A DNA stretch of 7,307 nucleotides, taken from contig JAEYUE010000274.1 of the NCBI GenBank assembly GCA_023433655.1, positions 1 to 7,307 of the forward strand, read 5' to 3'. Below the pieces are notes generated by a model. That model was not told the origin of the DNA, made no database searches, and saw nothing but the letters and a program-made list of their open reading frames with translations. The DNA is from Pseudomonadota bacterium (lineage in GTDB: Bacteria > Pseudomonadota > Alphaproteobacteria > Caulobacterales > Caulobacteraceae). Positions 1 to 5,889 of this stretch are shown here, piece after piece; the stretch's first letter is position 1; the number at the start of each line of letters is the position of its first letter. Both the position numbers and the translations under genes were made by a program.

Positions 1-147
1 GCCCAGGTCAACCTGCCCCCGCCGCGGGTGAAGGTGTGCCGCGGCCGGCTGTTCAGCCCGCGCGACTACATCGCCGACATCACCGAATGGGGCTTCGGGG
101 ACGTCGTCGGCAAGGGACTGGAGGAACGACATGACCCCATCCAGTGA
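1..147 (+). CDS. C-terminal fragment of an unrecognised protein (5' end outside window)
   Basis: Frame 1 is open from the first base to a TGA at 145-147, giving the last 48 residues of a protein that begins outside the window. The visible part starts AQVNLPPPRVKV and contains the segment FSPRDYIADITEWGFGDVV, then a polar tail ending ERHDPIQ. It has no transmembrane segment and I recognise no family motif. Codon use fits the neighbouring genes, with G/C at most third positions. The downstream metallophosphoesterase starts at 131, inside this gene, with a 17-base overlap in another frame, which suggests co-transcription and translational coupling. The family cannot be assigned from this fragment. 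Confidence 0.6.
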   Translation, partial: AQVNLPPPRVKVCRGRLFSPRDYIADITEWGFGDVVGKGLEERHDPIQ

Positions 148-925
148 CGCCGCGGGCGGCGCCCATCCCGACCCGCAGACGCCGCAGCCGGGGCTCGAGC
201 CGGGTCCGGCGAGGAAACTGCGGGTGGCGGCGGTGGGCGACCTGCACGTCGGCGAGGCGCACGAGGGGCCGCACCGCGAGCTGTTCGACCGCGTGCACGA
301 GGACGCCGATGTGCTGTGCCTGTGCGGCGACCTGACCAATTTCGGCAAGATCCGCGAGGTCGAGATCCTGCTCGACGATCTGCGGCACTGCCGCATCCCC
401 ATGGTCGGGGTGCTGGGCAATCACGAGCACGAGTGCGGCCGGCCCGACGAGGTGACGCAGATGATGTGCGACGCCGGCGTGAAGATGCTGACCGGCCAGG
501 CCTATGAGATCGAGGGGGTCGGATTCGCCGGCGGCAAGGGGTTCATCGGCGGCTTCGGCCGCTACATGCTCAGCCCGTTCGGCGAGGCGGCCGTCAAGAC
601 CTTCGTCCAGGAGGCCGTCGAGGACGCCAACCACATCGAGAATTCGATCCGCATGCTGCGGACCGAACGGTCGGTAGTGCTGTTGCACTATTCGCCGGTG
701 GTCGACACGGTGATGGGCGAACCGCCCGAGATCCACGCCTTTCTCGGCTCATCGCGCCTTGGCGAGACGATCGACCGCTACGACAACATCAGTCTGGTGG
801 TGCACGGTCATGCCCACCGGGGCGCGCCCGAGGGGCGGACCAACAAGGGTACGCCGGTCTACAATGTCGCCCTGCCGGTGCTGAAGACGCTTGGCGACAC
901 GCCTTACCGGGTTTTCGAGGTCTGA
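131..925 (+). CDS. Calcineurin-like metallophosphoesterase
   Basis: This 264-residue protein has the dinuclear-metal motifs of the calcineurin-like phosphoesterase fold in order: GDLH (D37, H39), GDLT (D67), GNHE (N97, H98), a histidine in LLHYSP (H186) and GHAH (H227, H229). All metal ligands are present, so it should be an active phosphomono- or phosphodiesterase. The substrate cannot be told from sequence. Residues 1-28 are a Pro/Gly/Ala-rich, probably disordered extension without a signal peptide, so the enzyme is likely cytoplasmic. The ATG at 131 is supported by GGAGGA at 120-125. The gene overlaps the upstream gene by 17 bases and is probably co-transcribed with it. Its 3' end overlaps the opposite-strand VanZ-like gene by 22 bases, with no terminator hairpin between them. 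Confidence 0.9.
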   Translation: MTPSSDAAGGAHPDPQTPQPGLEPGPARKLRVAAVGDLHVGEAHEGPHRELFDRVHEDADVLCLCGDLTNFGKIREVEILLDDLRHCRIPMVGVLGNHEHECGRPDEVTQMMCDAGVKMLTGQAYEIEGVGFAGGKGFIGGFGRYMLSPFGEAAVKTFVQEAVEDANHIENSIRMLRTERSVVLLHYSPVVDTVMGEPPEIHAFLGSSRLGETIDRYDNISLVVHGHAHRGAPEGRTNKGTPVYNVALPVLKTLGDTPYRVFEV

Positions 926-1269
926 AACGCCTTGCGTGGCCGGAAGCCGCGCCAGATCGCCCAGAGCAGCAGGGCGACCGCGACGCCGAAGGTGTCGGCG
1001 ACAAGGTCGAGAATGTCGGCGTCGCGACCGACCATGCCCTGGACCACCTCCACCGAGCCGCCCAAGGCCACCGCGAGGACGGCGGCGGCGAGGCGCGGCA
1101 GGCGCGGGAAGAGCACGCCGAAGCTCCACAGGATCAAGCCGAAGGCGACGAAATGCGCGACCTTGTCCGAGATCCCGCTGGCCGCCTCGGCCCCGCCGAA
1201 CGGCCCGAGCATCAGGGTCAGGGAGACGGCGAGGATGGAGAACGCGGCGAGGCGTATCGGAAGCGACAT
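904..1269 (-). CDS. VanZ-like family small membrane protein
   Basis: The product is 121 residues with about four predicted membrane helices (roughly residues 5-23, 37-54, 59-78 and 88-106). It carries the VanZ-like signature: DKVAHF (D35, K36, H39) at the start of the second helix, then E74, Q77, R82 and D83 with further acidic residues (D85, D88) before the last helix. VanZ itself gives low-level teicoplanin resistance, but most short chromosomal members have no known function. Residues 108-121 are a basic cytoplasmic-type tail. The gene lies 34 bases downstream of the GDT1-type exporter on the same strand, so the two probably form an operon under the same riboswitch. No strong ribosome binding site is seen. 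The stop (TAA, 906-904) lies inside the convergent metallophosphoesterase gene. Confidence 0.8.
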   Translation of the reverse strand: MSLPIRLAAFSILAVSLTLMLGPFGGAEAASGISDKVAHFVAFGLILWSFGVLFPRLPRLAAAVLAVALGGSVEVVQGMVGRDADILDLVADTFGVAVALLLWAIWRGFRPRKAFQTSKTR

Positions 1270-1303
1270 GGAGTACTCTGCTGGCGGGGATGGCGCGTCC
1301 TTA

Positions 1304-1867
1304 TCAGCCGGCCAGCAGAACCCACAGCCCCGTTCCAGCGAATCCTGCCGCAGCGGCGGCGCGAATCCACTTCAGCGGCAGGCGCCGCGCTGCGGCCTCC
1401 CCCAGCAGAACCGCCGGCCCGTTGACCAGCATCATGCCCAGCGTCGATCCGGCGACGACCAGGGGCAGGGACTGGAACTGGGCGGCGAGCATGGCGGTGG
1501 CGACCTGGGTCTTGTCCCCCATCTCGATGACGAAGAAGGCCGCCGTCGTGGTCCAGAACACGCCGGAGAAGGTCTTCTCGGTGGTGTCGGGACGCTCGTC
1601 GAAGCGGTCCGGGATCAGGGCCCAGACGGCGAACCCGAGGAAGGCCAGGCCGACCACCCAGCGCATCCACTCGCCGTCCATGAAGCGGCCGAGCACCGTC
1701 CCGGCCAGGCCGGCGAAGGCGTGGTTGGCCAGGGTGGCGACGAGGATGCCGAGCAGGATCGGCAAGGGTCGGCGCCACGCCGCAGCCAGCACGATGGCCA
1801 ACAGCATGGTCTTGTCCCCGATCTCCGCGATGGAGACGAGGCCGGTCGAGATCAGGAAGGCGTTCAA
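1304..1867 (-). CDS. GDT1/TMEM165/UPF0016 family manganese exporter
   Basis: This 187-residue membrane protein has two repeats, each with the family signature E-x-G-D-K-T: EIGDKT at 15-20 and EMGDKT at 115-120. About six helices are arranged as two three-helix halves joined by a charged loop (residues ~86-100). GDT1/UPF0016 proteins are cation exchangers; bacterial members such as Vibrio MneA export Mn2+. A manganese riboswitch directly upstream supports that role independently. The start used is TTG at 1867-1865: translation from it gives the normal family N-terminus, just before the first motif. No ATG or GTG lies in frame near it, although the frame stays open further upstream. Shine-Dalgarno complementarity is weak (GAAG about 8 bases before). 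The gene ends in tandem stops (TGA TAA) and is followed by the VanZ-like gene. Confidence 0.88.
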   Translation of the reverse strand: MNAFLISTGLVSIAEIGDKTMLLAIVLAAAWRRPLPILLGILVATLANHAFAGLAGTVLGRFMDGEWMRWVVGLAFLGFAVWALIPDRFDERPDTTEKTFSGVFWTTTAAFFVIEMGDKTQVATAMLAAQFQSLPLVVAGSTLGMMLVNGPAVLLGEAAARRLPLKWIRAAAAAGFAGTGLWVLLAG

Positions 1868-1879
1868 CTGGTCTTCGTG

Positions 1880-1930
1880 CGCGGGGGCCTCGGCGGACAG
1901 ACCTGTGGCGTTCGCAGCCGGGCCCCCGCG
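1880..1930 (-). promoter_or_regulatory. Inverted repeat before the exporter start: candidate riboswitch expression platform
   Basis: In the RNA, CGCGGGGGCC (1930-1921) is perfectly complementary to GGCCCCCGCG (1889-1880), a 10-bp almost pure GC stem with a 31-base loop. The 3' arm ends 12 bases before the TTG start of the exporter, so the ribosome entry site lies right beside the stem. No U-run follows, so it is not a standard intrinsic terminator. It lies between the aptamer (ending near 1949) and the start codon, where an expression platform is expected. Control of translation initiation is the likelier mechanism, but this is inference. Rho-dependent control or a constitutive leader hairpin are alternatives. 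Confidence 0.5.
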
Positions 1931-1948
1931 TGGATGCGCCCCTGCGAA

Positions 1949-2058
1949 GCCAGCGGTCTTGCCGAGGCCCGAAGGCCCTGCGCGCCATCCTCTCCGGGAA
2001 GAGGAAGCATGTTGACGCGAATCCCGCTGGGAGGTGCGGGCGGCTACTCCCCGATGAC
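1949..2058 (-). promoter_or_regulatory. yybP-ykoY: yybP-ykoY manganese riboswitch (aptamer)
   Basis: Read on the minus strand, the leader of the exporter gene contains the hallmark GGGGAGTAGC (2052-2043), then a hairpin CCCGC/GCGGG (2040-2036 with 2027-2023), the conserved-looking GTCAACATGC segment (2016-2007), a hairpin CCTCT/AGAGG (2004-2000 with 1993-1989), a GGCC-TTCG-GGCC hairpin (about 1965-1979) and GCAAGACC (1962-1955). The outer stem P1 can form between GTCATC (2058-2053) and GCTGGC (1954-1949). The two conserved loops (GGGGAGUAGC and GCAAGACC) are the parts that dock to bind Mn2+ in this class. yybP-ykoY riboswitches commonly precede Mn exporters such as mntP and UPF0016 genes and activate them at high Mn2+. 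Elements and context both fit; I could not run a covariance search. Confidence 0.88.
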
Positions 2059-2067
2059 GGGGGGGTG

Positions 2068-2094
2068 ATTAGCCACGCCGGGCTCCCGGCGCAA
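2068..2094 (-). promoter_or_regulatory. Possible promoter of the riboswitch-exporter unit
   Basis: Upstream of the aptamer on the minus strand, TTGCGC (2094-2089) could be a -35 and GCTAAT (2073-2068; 4 of 6 to TATAAT) a -10, but the spacing is only 15 bases and the match is weak. A start near 2060 would place the aptamer at the very 5' end of the RNA. A GCCGGG-AG-CCCGGC palindrome (2090-2077) occupies the spacer and could be an operator or just a GC hairpin. Overall this is a weak prediction based mainly on position. Confidence 0.25.
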
Positions 2095-2097
2095 GCC

Positions 2098-2166
2098 TCA
2101 GCTGAAGGCCACGAAGATGAGGGCGACAACGGTGACGTCGACGGTGCGGGCGAGGAAGGTCAGCAT
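2098..2166 (-). CDS. Possible 22-residue hydrophobic small protein
   Basis: An ATG at 2166-2164 opens a 22-codon frame ending in TGA at 2100-2098. The product begins MLTFLARTVDV and ends with a hydrophobic stretch (TVVALIFVAFS), so it could be a single membrane-spanning peptide. Its codons favour C/G in third positions as real genes here do. Against it, there is no convincing Shine-Dalgarno sequence (only GGGA well upstream) and such short frames arise by chance. It lies 59 bases downstream of the small gene after phaR, beyond a strong hairpin, and just upstream of the riboswitch leader. I recognise no family. Confidence 0.25.
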   Translation of the reverse strand: MLTFLARTVDVTVVALIFVAFS

Positions 2167-2180
2167 GGCGGCGGTCCCGA

Positions 2181-2203
2181 ACGGAGGCGTTTTCGCCTTC
2201 CGT
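2181..2203 (-). terminator. Hairpin downstream of the phaR unit, terminator-like but without a U-run
   Basis: On the minus strand ACGGAAGGCG-AAAA-CGCCTCCGT forms a nine-base-pair stem with one bulged A and an AAAA loop. It lies 22 bases after the stop of the gene downstream of phaR, where the end of that transcription unit is expected. The bases after it (TCGGGACC) contain no T-tract, so it is not a canonical intrinsic terminator. It could mark a 3' end made with Rho, or protect the mRNA 3' end. Confidence 0.4.
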
Positions 2204-2225
2204 CAGCAAGGACCGTGCCGTCGCG

Positions 2226-2576
2226 TCAGACGTCGGTGTCCGTCGCCTTGCCGGGCTTGGGTCGGCGCTCGGCCGCGCCGGAATAGGCCCGGCCGAGATA
2301 GGTGGAGCGCGCCTCGTCCAGCACCGGCGGGCCGCCCTTGAGGCCTCGGCGCTGTCCGGACTGGCCCATCACCTGGGCGGCGAAGGCGGCGCCCGAGGCG
2401 TCCGCGCCGGTCGAGGGGGCAGGTCTTACCGGGGCCTCGGCGGCCTCCGGCGCGAAGTCGGTCGGGACGAGGGCGCGCGACGCCGAGGCGGCGCGGCGCT
2501 CGGCCGAACGGCGCTCGCGTTCGCGGCGGTCGTCGCGGCGTTGCACCGGCCCGATCGGGACGATCTCGTCGGCCAT
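2226..2576 (-). CDS. Hypothetical Arg/Ala-rich protein translationally coupled to phaR
   Basis: The 116-residue product begins MADEIVPIGPVQRRDDRRER. Residues 13-28 are very rich in Arg, Glu and Asp, the middle is a low-complexity Ala/Pro region, and the C-terminal third contains STYLGRAYSG (about residues 91-100) followed by a charged tail. No membrane segment or signal peptide is visible, and most of the chain looks disordered. The start ATG (2576-2574) follows the phaR stop (2580-2578) with one base between, and no independent ribosome binding site is evident, so translation probably depends on ribosomes finishing phaR. I do not recognise the family with certainty; the TYLGRAYSG segment looks like its conserved core. 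The position suggests a link to PHB granule control, which is inference only. Confidence 0.7.
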   Translation of the reverse strand: MADEIVPIGPVQRRDDRRERERRSAERRAASASRALVPTDFAPEAAEAPVRPAPSTGADASGAAFAAQVMGQSGQRRGLKGGPPVLDEARSTYLGRAYSGAAERRPKPGKATDTDV

Positions 2577-2577
2577 G

Positions 2578-3177
2578 TCAGCCGGACTTGCCGGGGGCGC
2601 CGGACAACTTGTCCAGCTGGGCGCGCATCTCGTCCATCTGGCGGCGCATCTCGGCCAGGGGGTCGGCGGCGGGCTCGGGCGCCGCAGCGGCCGCAGCCGC
2701 CCGCGGGGCGCCGGCGCTGAAGCCGGGCCACATCTTCATCGCCTCGGCGAACATCGCCATATTGCGCTTGACCGCCTCGTCCAGCAGGCCGGCGCCGGGG
2801 GCAGCGCCGAAGGCCTTGTTGAACTGGCCGCGCATCTGCTCCTGCTGGCGGGCGAAGGCGTCCAGCGACATCTCCAGGTACGAGGGCAGGACGCCCTGCA
2901 TCTGGCCGCCGTAGAAGCCGATCAGCTGGCGCAGGAACTGGACCGGCAGCAGGGCCTCGCCGCGGCTCTCCTCCTCGAAGATGATCTGGGTCAGGATCTG
3001 GCGGGTCAGGTCGTCGTTGGTCTTGGCGTCGTAGACGACGAACTCCGTTCCCTCGCGCACCATGCGGGCCAGGTCCTCGAGCGTGACGTAGGCGGAGGTG
3101 GCGGTGTTGTAGAGCCGCCGGTTGGCGTATTTCTTGATGACGACGGTCTCGCCGGCTCCGGACTTCCTGTCAGCCAC
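2578..3177 (-). CDS. phaR: PHB synthesis repressor / granule-associated regulator PhaR
   Basis: PhaR represses phasin and PHB genes and binds nascent PHB granules, which releases it from DNA. The N-terminal DNA-binding domain is clear: VVIKKYANRRLYNT (residues 12-25), YVTLEDLA (30-37) and DLTRQILTQII (56-66). It is followed by the PHB-accumulation regulatory domain (about 76-115, with LPVQFLRQLIGFYGGQMQ) and an Ala/Pro-rich linker leading to a short charged, probably coiled-coil end (174-191). Length is 199 residues from the GTG at 3177-3175, chosen because GGGGA lies 6 bases upstream and it gives the usual short N-terminus (MADRKSG). A TTG at 3201 would add eight residues. It lies 57 bases downstream of the hemolysin III gene and is followed after one base by a small unknown gene. 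TGC-rich DNA upstream (3195-3226) may be an autoregulatory site. Confidence 0.93.
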   Translation of the reverse strand: MADRKSGAGETVVIKKYANRRLYNTATSAYVTLEDLARMVREGTEFVVYDAKTNDDLTRQILTQIIFEEESRGEALLPVQFLRQLIGFYGGQMQGVLPSYLEMSLDAFARQQEQMRGQFNKAFGAAPGAGLLDEAVKRNMAMFAEAMKMWPGFSAGAPRAAAAAAAPEPAADPLAEMRRQMDEMRAQLDKLSGAPGKSG

Positions 3178-3234
3178 GCCCAGTCCCCGATCCTGTTGCA
3201 AGGCCGCACTATGCTGCGCTGCGCGCGCGAATGT

Positions 3235-3948
3235 CTAGCCGAGGGCGGCGGGGGCCAGGACCACGCCGACCAGCACGGCGGCCCAGTGGGTCATGGCGCC
3301 GGTGACCACGAAGCCGTGCCAGATGGCGCGGCGGAACTTCACCTGCGGGCTGATGAAGACGAACACCCCGGCCGTGTAGATGAGGCCGCCCGCGACCAGC
3401 AGGCTGAGGGCGATGGGGTGGACGGTGTCGATCATCGGCCCGAGGGCGATCACCGCCAGCCAGCCGAACAGGACATAGACGCCGCTCCAGAAGGCGTCCG
3501 ACAGGCGCGGCGCCACCAGCTTGGCGCAGACCCCCGCCAGGGCGATGCCCCACACCAGCAGGGTGAAGCCGACCGACCAGGCGCCCTCGAAACGCTGGGT
3601 GGTGAAGGGGGTGTAGCTGCCGGCGATCATCAGGAAGATGGCGGCCTCGTCCATCCGCCTGAGGATCGGCCGGGCGGCGCAGGGGCGGGTCTGGTTGTAG
3701 ATGGTCGAGACCGTCAGCATGACGATCAGGCACAGGGCGTAGGCGGCCGTCGCCGCCACGGCCCCGATGCCGGAATAGAGGGCGGCCAGAACAGCCAGCA
3801 CGACCCCGCCGACCGCGGCCAGGGTCAGTCCGACGACATGGACGACAAGGTCCGCGGTCTTCTCCGCCGGGGTGCGGTAGTGCTCGATCATGTCGAGCTC
3901 GTCGGGCGTGCAGACCCGGGTGAGAATGGTCTTCATCGGCTTGAGCAT
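3235..3948 (-). CDS. Hemolysin III family (YqfA/PAQR-like) membrane protein
   Basis: The 237-residue protein has about seven membrane helices after a ~30-residue cytoplasmic N-terminus, as in the hemolysin III/PAQR superfamily. Family segments are present: DLVVHVVGL in helix 1 (33-41), STIYN (81-85), RRMDEAAIFLMIAGSYTPF (97-115) and IWHGFVVTGAMTHW (209-222). In PAQR proteins three His and one Asp hold a metal. Here D100, H211 and H221 are present, but the first ligand position (usually His in S-x-x-Y-H) is N85, and the usual DH pair is DE (100-101). The real function of the family is unsettled; the hemolysin label is historical. The ATG at 3948 has GGGG close upstream; a second ATG four codons later is possible. 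The gene diverges from phaA and probably reads into phaR. Confidence 0.85.
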   Translation of the reverse strand: MLKPMKTILTRVCTPDELDMIEHYRTPAEKTADLVVHVVGLTLAAVGGVVLAVLAALYSGIGAVAATAAYALCLIVMLTVSTIYNQTRPCAARPILRRMDEAAIFLMIAGSYTPFTTQRFEGAWSVGFTLLVWGIALAGVCAKLVAPRLSDAFWSGVYVLFGWLAVIALGPMIDTVHPIALSLLVAGGLIYTAGVFVFISPQVKFRRAIWHGFVVTGAMTHWAAVLVGVVLAPAALG

Positions 3949-4043
3949 GGCCCCATCAAGCCCTTCGCTCCGTTATTCGTTCCCGCCAGTCTGCGCGGGG
4001 GCGATGACCAGCGGCTGAATCAGGCCGGGCGAGGGTGACGAAA

Positions 4044-4086
4044 GCCGCGGGATGCGGCAGAAACGGCACGAATTCTTTCCCGCGGC
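4044..4086. repeat. Inverted repeat in the hemolysin III-phaA divergent region
   Basis: GCCGCGGGA (4044-4052) is repeated inverted as TCCCGCGGC (4078-4086), nine perfect base pairs around a 25-base centre that contains GAATTC. It lies 45 bases upstream of the phaA start, within the 183-bp region between two divergent genes. It could be an operator pair, a leader hairpin of phaA, or chance in GC-rich DNA. I see no convincing -35/-10 pair for either gene here. Confidence 0.5.
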
Positions 4087-4131
4087 CTAACGCCTCCCCC
4101 TTCGTAGGGCCGCTTCCCCGAGGTCAGTCAA

Positions 4132-5310
4132 ATGTCTGTCGAAGTGGTCATCGTCTCCGCGGCGCGCACGCCGGTCGGATCGTTCCTCGGCGCGCTCTCG
4201 AGCCTTTCCGCGGCGAAGCTGGGCGAGGTCGCCATCCGCGCCGCCCTCGAGCGCGCGGGGGTGAACGGCGACGAGGTCGACGAGGTCATCCTCGGGCATG
4301 TCCTGCAGGCGGCGGCCGGCCAGGGCCCGGCGCGGCAGGCGGCGATGGGCGCCGGGATTCCGAAGGAGGTTCCCGCCTGGAGCCTGAACCAGATCTGCGG
4401 CTCGGGCCTGCGCGCCGTGGCCCTTGCGGCCCAGCAGATCGCCCTCGGCGACGCCCGCATCGTCGTCGCCGGCGGTCAGGAGAGCATGAGCCAGGCGCCG
4501 CACGCCCAGCAGCTGCGCGCGGGACAGAAGATGGGCGACCTCGCGCTCGTCGACACCATGATCCGCGACGGCCTGTGGGACGCTTTCAACGGCTACCACA
4601 TGGGCCAGACGGCGGAGAACATCGCCGAGCGATTCCAGATCACCCGCGCAGACCAGGATGCCTTCGCCGTGGCCAGCCAGAACAAGGCGGAGGCGGCGCA
4701 GAAGGCCGGGCGGTTCGACGCCGAGATCGCGCCGGTGACGATCGCCTCAAGGAAGGGCGACCTGGTCGTCGACAGGGACGAATACATCCGCCACGGCGCC
4801 ACGCTGGAGGCGATGGAGAAGCTGCGGCCCGCCTTCACCGGCGACGGGACGGTCACGGCGGCCAACGCCTCGGGCCTCAACGACGGGGCCGCGGCCGTGG
4901 TGCTTATGAGCGCCGACGAGGCCCGCGCGCGCGGCCTTGAGCCGCTGGCCCGCATCGCCGCCTCGGCGACCGCCGGGGTCGACCCCGCGGTGATGGGGAC
5001 GGGGCCGATCCCGGCCTCGCGCAAGGCCCTGGAGAAGGCCGGCTGGAGCGTGGCCGACCTCGACCTGGTCGAATCCAACGAGGCCTTCGCCGCCCAGTCG
5101 CTGTGCGTGCTCAAGGAGCTCGGCCTCGACCCCGACAAGGTCAACGTCAACGGCGGGGCCATCGCCATCGGCCACCCGATCGGCGCCTCGGGCGCGCGCA
5201 TCCTGACCACCCTGCTGCATGAGATGAAGCGGCGGGGCGCGCGCAAGGGCCTCGCCACCCTGTGCATCGGCGGCGGCATGGGCGTGGCGATGTGCGTCGA
5301 GCGGCCCTGA
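4132..5310 (+). CDS. phaA: Acetyl-CoA acetyltransferase (beta-ketothiolase)
   Basis: This biosynthetic-type thiolase condenses two acetyl-CoA into acetoacetyl-CoA, the first step of PHB synthesis. At 392 residues it matches the length and active-site numbering of Zoogloea ramigera thiolase: nucleophile C89 in NQICGSGLRA, N316 in SNEAFA, H348 in GHPIGASGARIL and C378 in CIGGGMG. It is cytoplasmic and tetrameric in the family. The ATG at 4132 has GAGG about 8 bases upstream. The gene is divergent from the hemolysin III-phaR unit and is followed after 15 bases by the convergent pyrophosphatase gene, so it seems monocistronic. The usual partner phaB (acetoacetyl-CoA reductase) is not next to it. 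Assignment to PHB synthesis rather than general acetyl-CoA metabolism rests on the phaR neighbour and the thiolase II type. Confidence 0.95.
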   Translation: MSVEVVIVSAARTPVGSFLGALSSLSAAKLGEVAIRAALERAGVNGDEVDEVILGHVLQAAAGQGPARQAAMGAGIPKEVPAWSLNQICGSGLRAVALAAQQIALGDARIVVAGGQESMSQAPHAQQLRAGQKMGDLALVDTMIRDGLWDAFNGYHMGQTAENIAERFQITRADQDAFAVASQNKAEAAQKAGRFDAEIAPVTIASRKGDLVVDRDEYIRHGATLEAMEKLRPAFTGDGTVTAANASGLNDGAAAVVLMSADEARARGLEPLARIAASATAGVDPAVMGTGPIPASRKALEKAGWSVADLDLVESNEAFAAQSLCVLKELGLDPDKVNVNGGAIAIGHPIGASGARILTTLLHEMKRRGARKGLATLCIGGGMGVAMCVERP

Positions 5311-5325
5311 GCCGCCGCGCCGCGA

Positions 5326-5889
5326 TCAGGCCGCGTTGGCGGCCTTGCCGGCGCCCTTGAGCTTGTCCTGGTGGGCGCGCATGCCGCGGGCGATCAGCTC
5401 GGCCGCCTCGCCGGCGTCGCCCCACCCCTTCACCGTCACCGACTTGCCCTTCTCGAGGTCCTTGTAGCGGGTGAAGAAGTGCTCGATCTGCTCGACCAGG
5501 ATGGCGGGCAGCTGACGGTAGCTGGCGATGTCGGTGTAGTAGGGGTTCAGCTTGTCGACCGGCACGGCGAGGATCTTCTCGTCGCCGCCGGCTTCGTCGA
5601 CCATCTTCAGCACGCCGATCGGGCGCGAGCGGATGATGCAGCCCGGCACCACCGGCGTCGGGTTGAGCACGATGACGTCGCAGGGATCGCCGTCGTCCGA
5701 CAGGGTGTGCGGGATGAAGCCGTAATTGCCCGGATAGTACATCGCCGTGTGCAGGAAGCGGTCGACGAAGAGGGCGCCCGAGGCCTTGTCCATCTCGTAT
5801 TTCACCGGCAGGCCGCCCTGCGGGATTTCGATGACCACGTTGACGTCCCAGGGCGGGTTGGGGCCGGCGGGAATGGCGTCGATGTTCAT
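5326..5889 (-). CDS. ppa: Inorganic pyrophosphatase, family I
   Basis: The enzyme hydrolyses pyrophosphate to two phosphates in the cytoplasm, pulling biosynthetic reactions forward. The 187-residue product has the family I signature DDGDPCDVIVL (65-75). Residues match the E. coli active site with a one-residue shift: E21, K30, E32, R44, Y52, Y56, D66, D68, D71, D98, D103, K105, Y142 and K143. It is about 12 residues longer than the E. coli enzyme, with an Ala/Lys-rich tail (177-187). The ATG at 5889-5887 is used because it yields the family N-terminus (MNIDAIPAGP). The frame stays open far upstream, but that extension has no family similarity. The ribosome binding site is weak. The gene is convergent with phaA and divergent from the DUF599 gene. 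Confidence 0.95.
   Translation of the reverse strand: MNIDAIPAGPNPPWDVNVVIEIPQGGLPVKYEMDKASGALFVDRFLHTAMYYPGNYGFIPHTLSDDGDPCDVIVLNPTPVVPGCIIRSRPIGVLKMVDEAGGDEKILAVPVDKLNPYYTDIASYRQLPAILVEQIEHFFTRYKDLEKGKSVTVKGWGDAGEAAELIARGMRAHQDKLKGAGKAANAA

Noticed and set aside
80..736. A 218-codon minus-strand open frame
   Set aside because: It is antisense to the metallophosphoesterase, which has all catalytic motifs; the translation is His/Arg/Ala-rich with no family features.
891..2068. Two long plus-strand open frames of about 375 codons
   Set aside because: Both are Arg/Ala/Gly-rich shadows across the VanZ-like and GDT1 genes and the riboswitch, without motifs.
3949..4020. ECF-sigma-like GGGAAC motif upstream of the hemolysin III gene on the minus strand
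   Set aside because: No matching CGTT-type -10 at the right distance, so it does not make a general-stress promoter.
2302..4038. A 578-codon plus-strand open frame
   Set aside because: It is antisense to phaR, the hemolysin III gene and the small gene between 2226 and 2576. Its Gly/Asp/His/Gln-rich translation has no domain; it is a shadow of high-GC codon bias.
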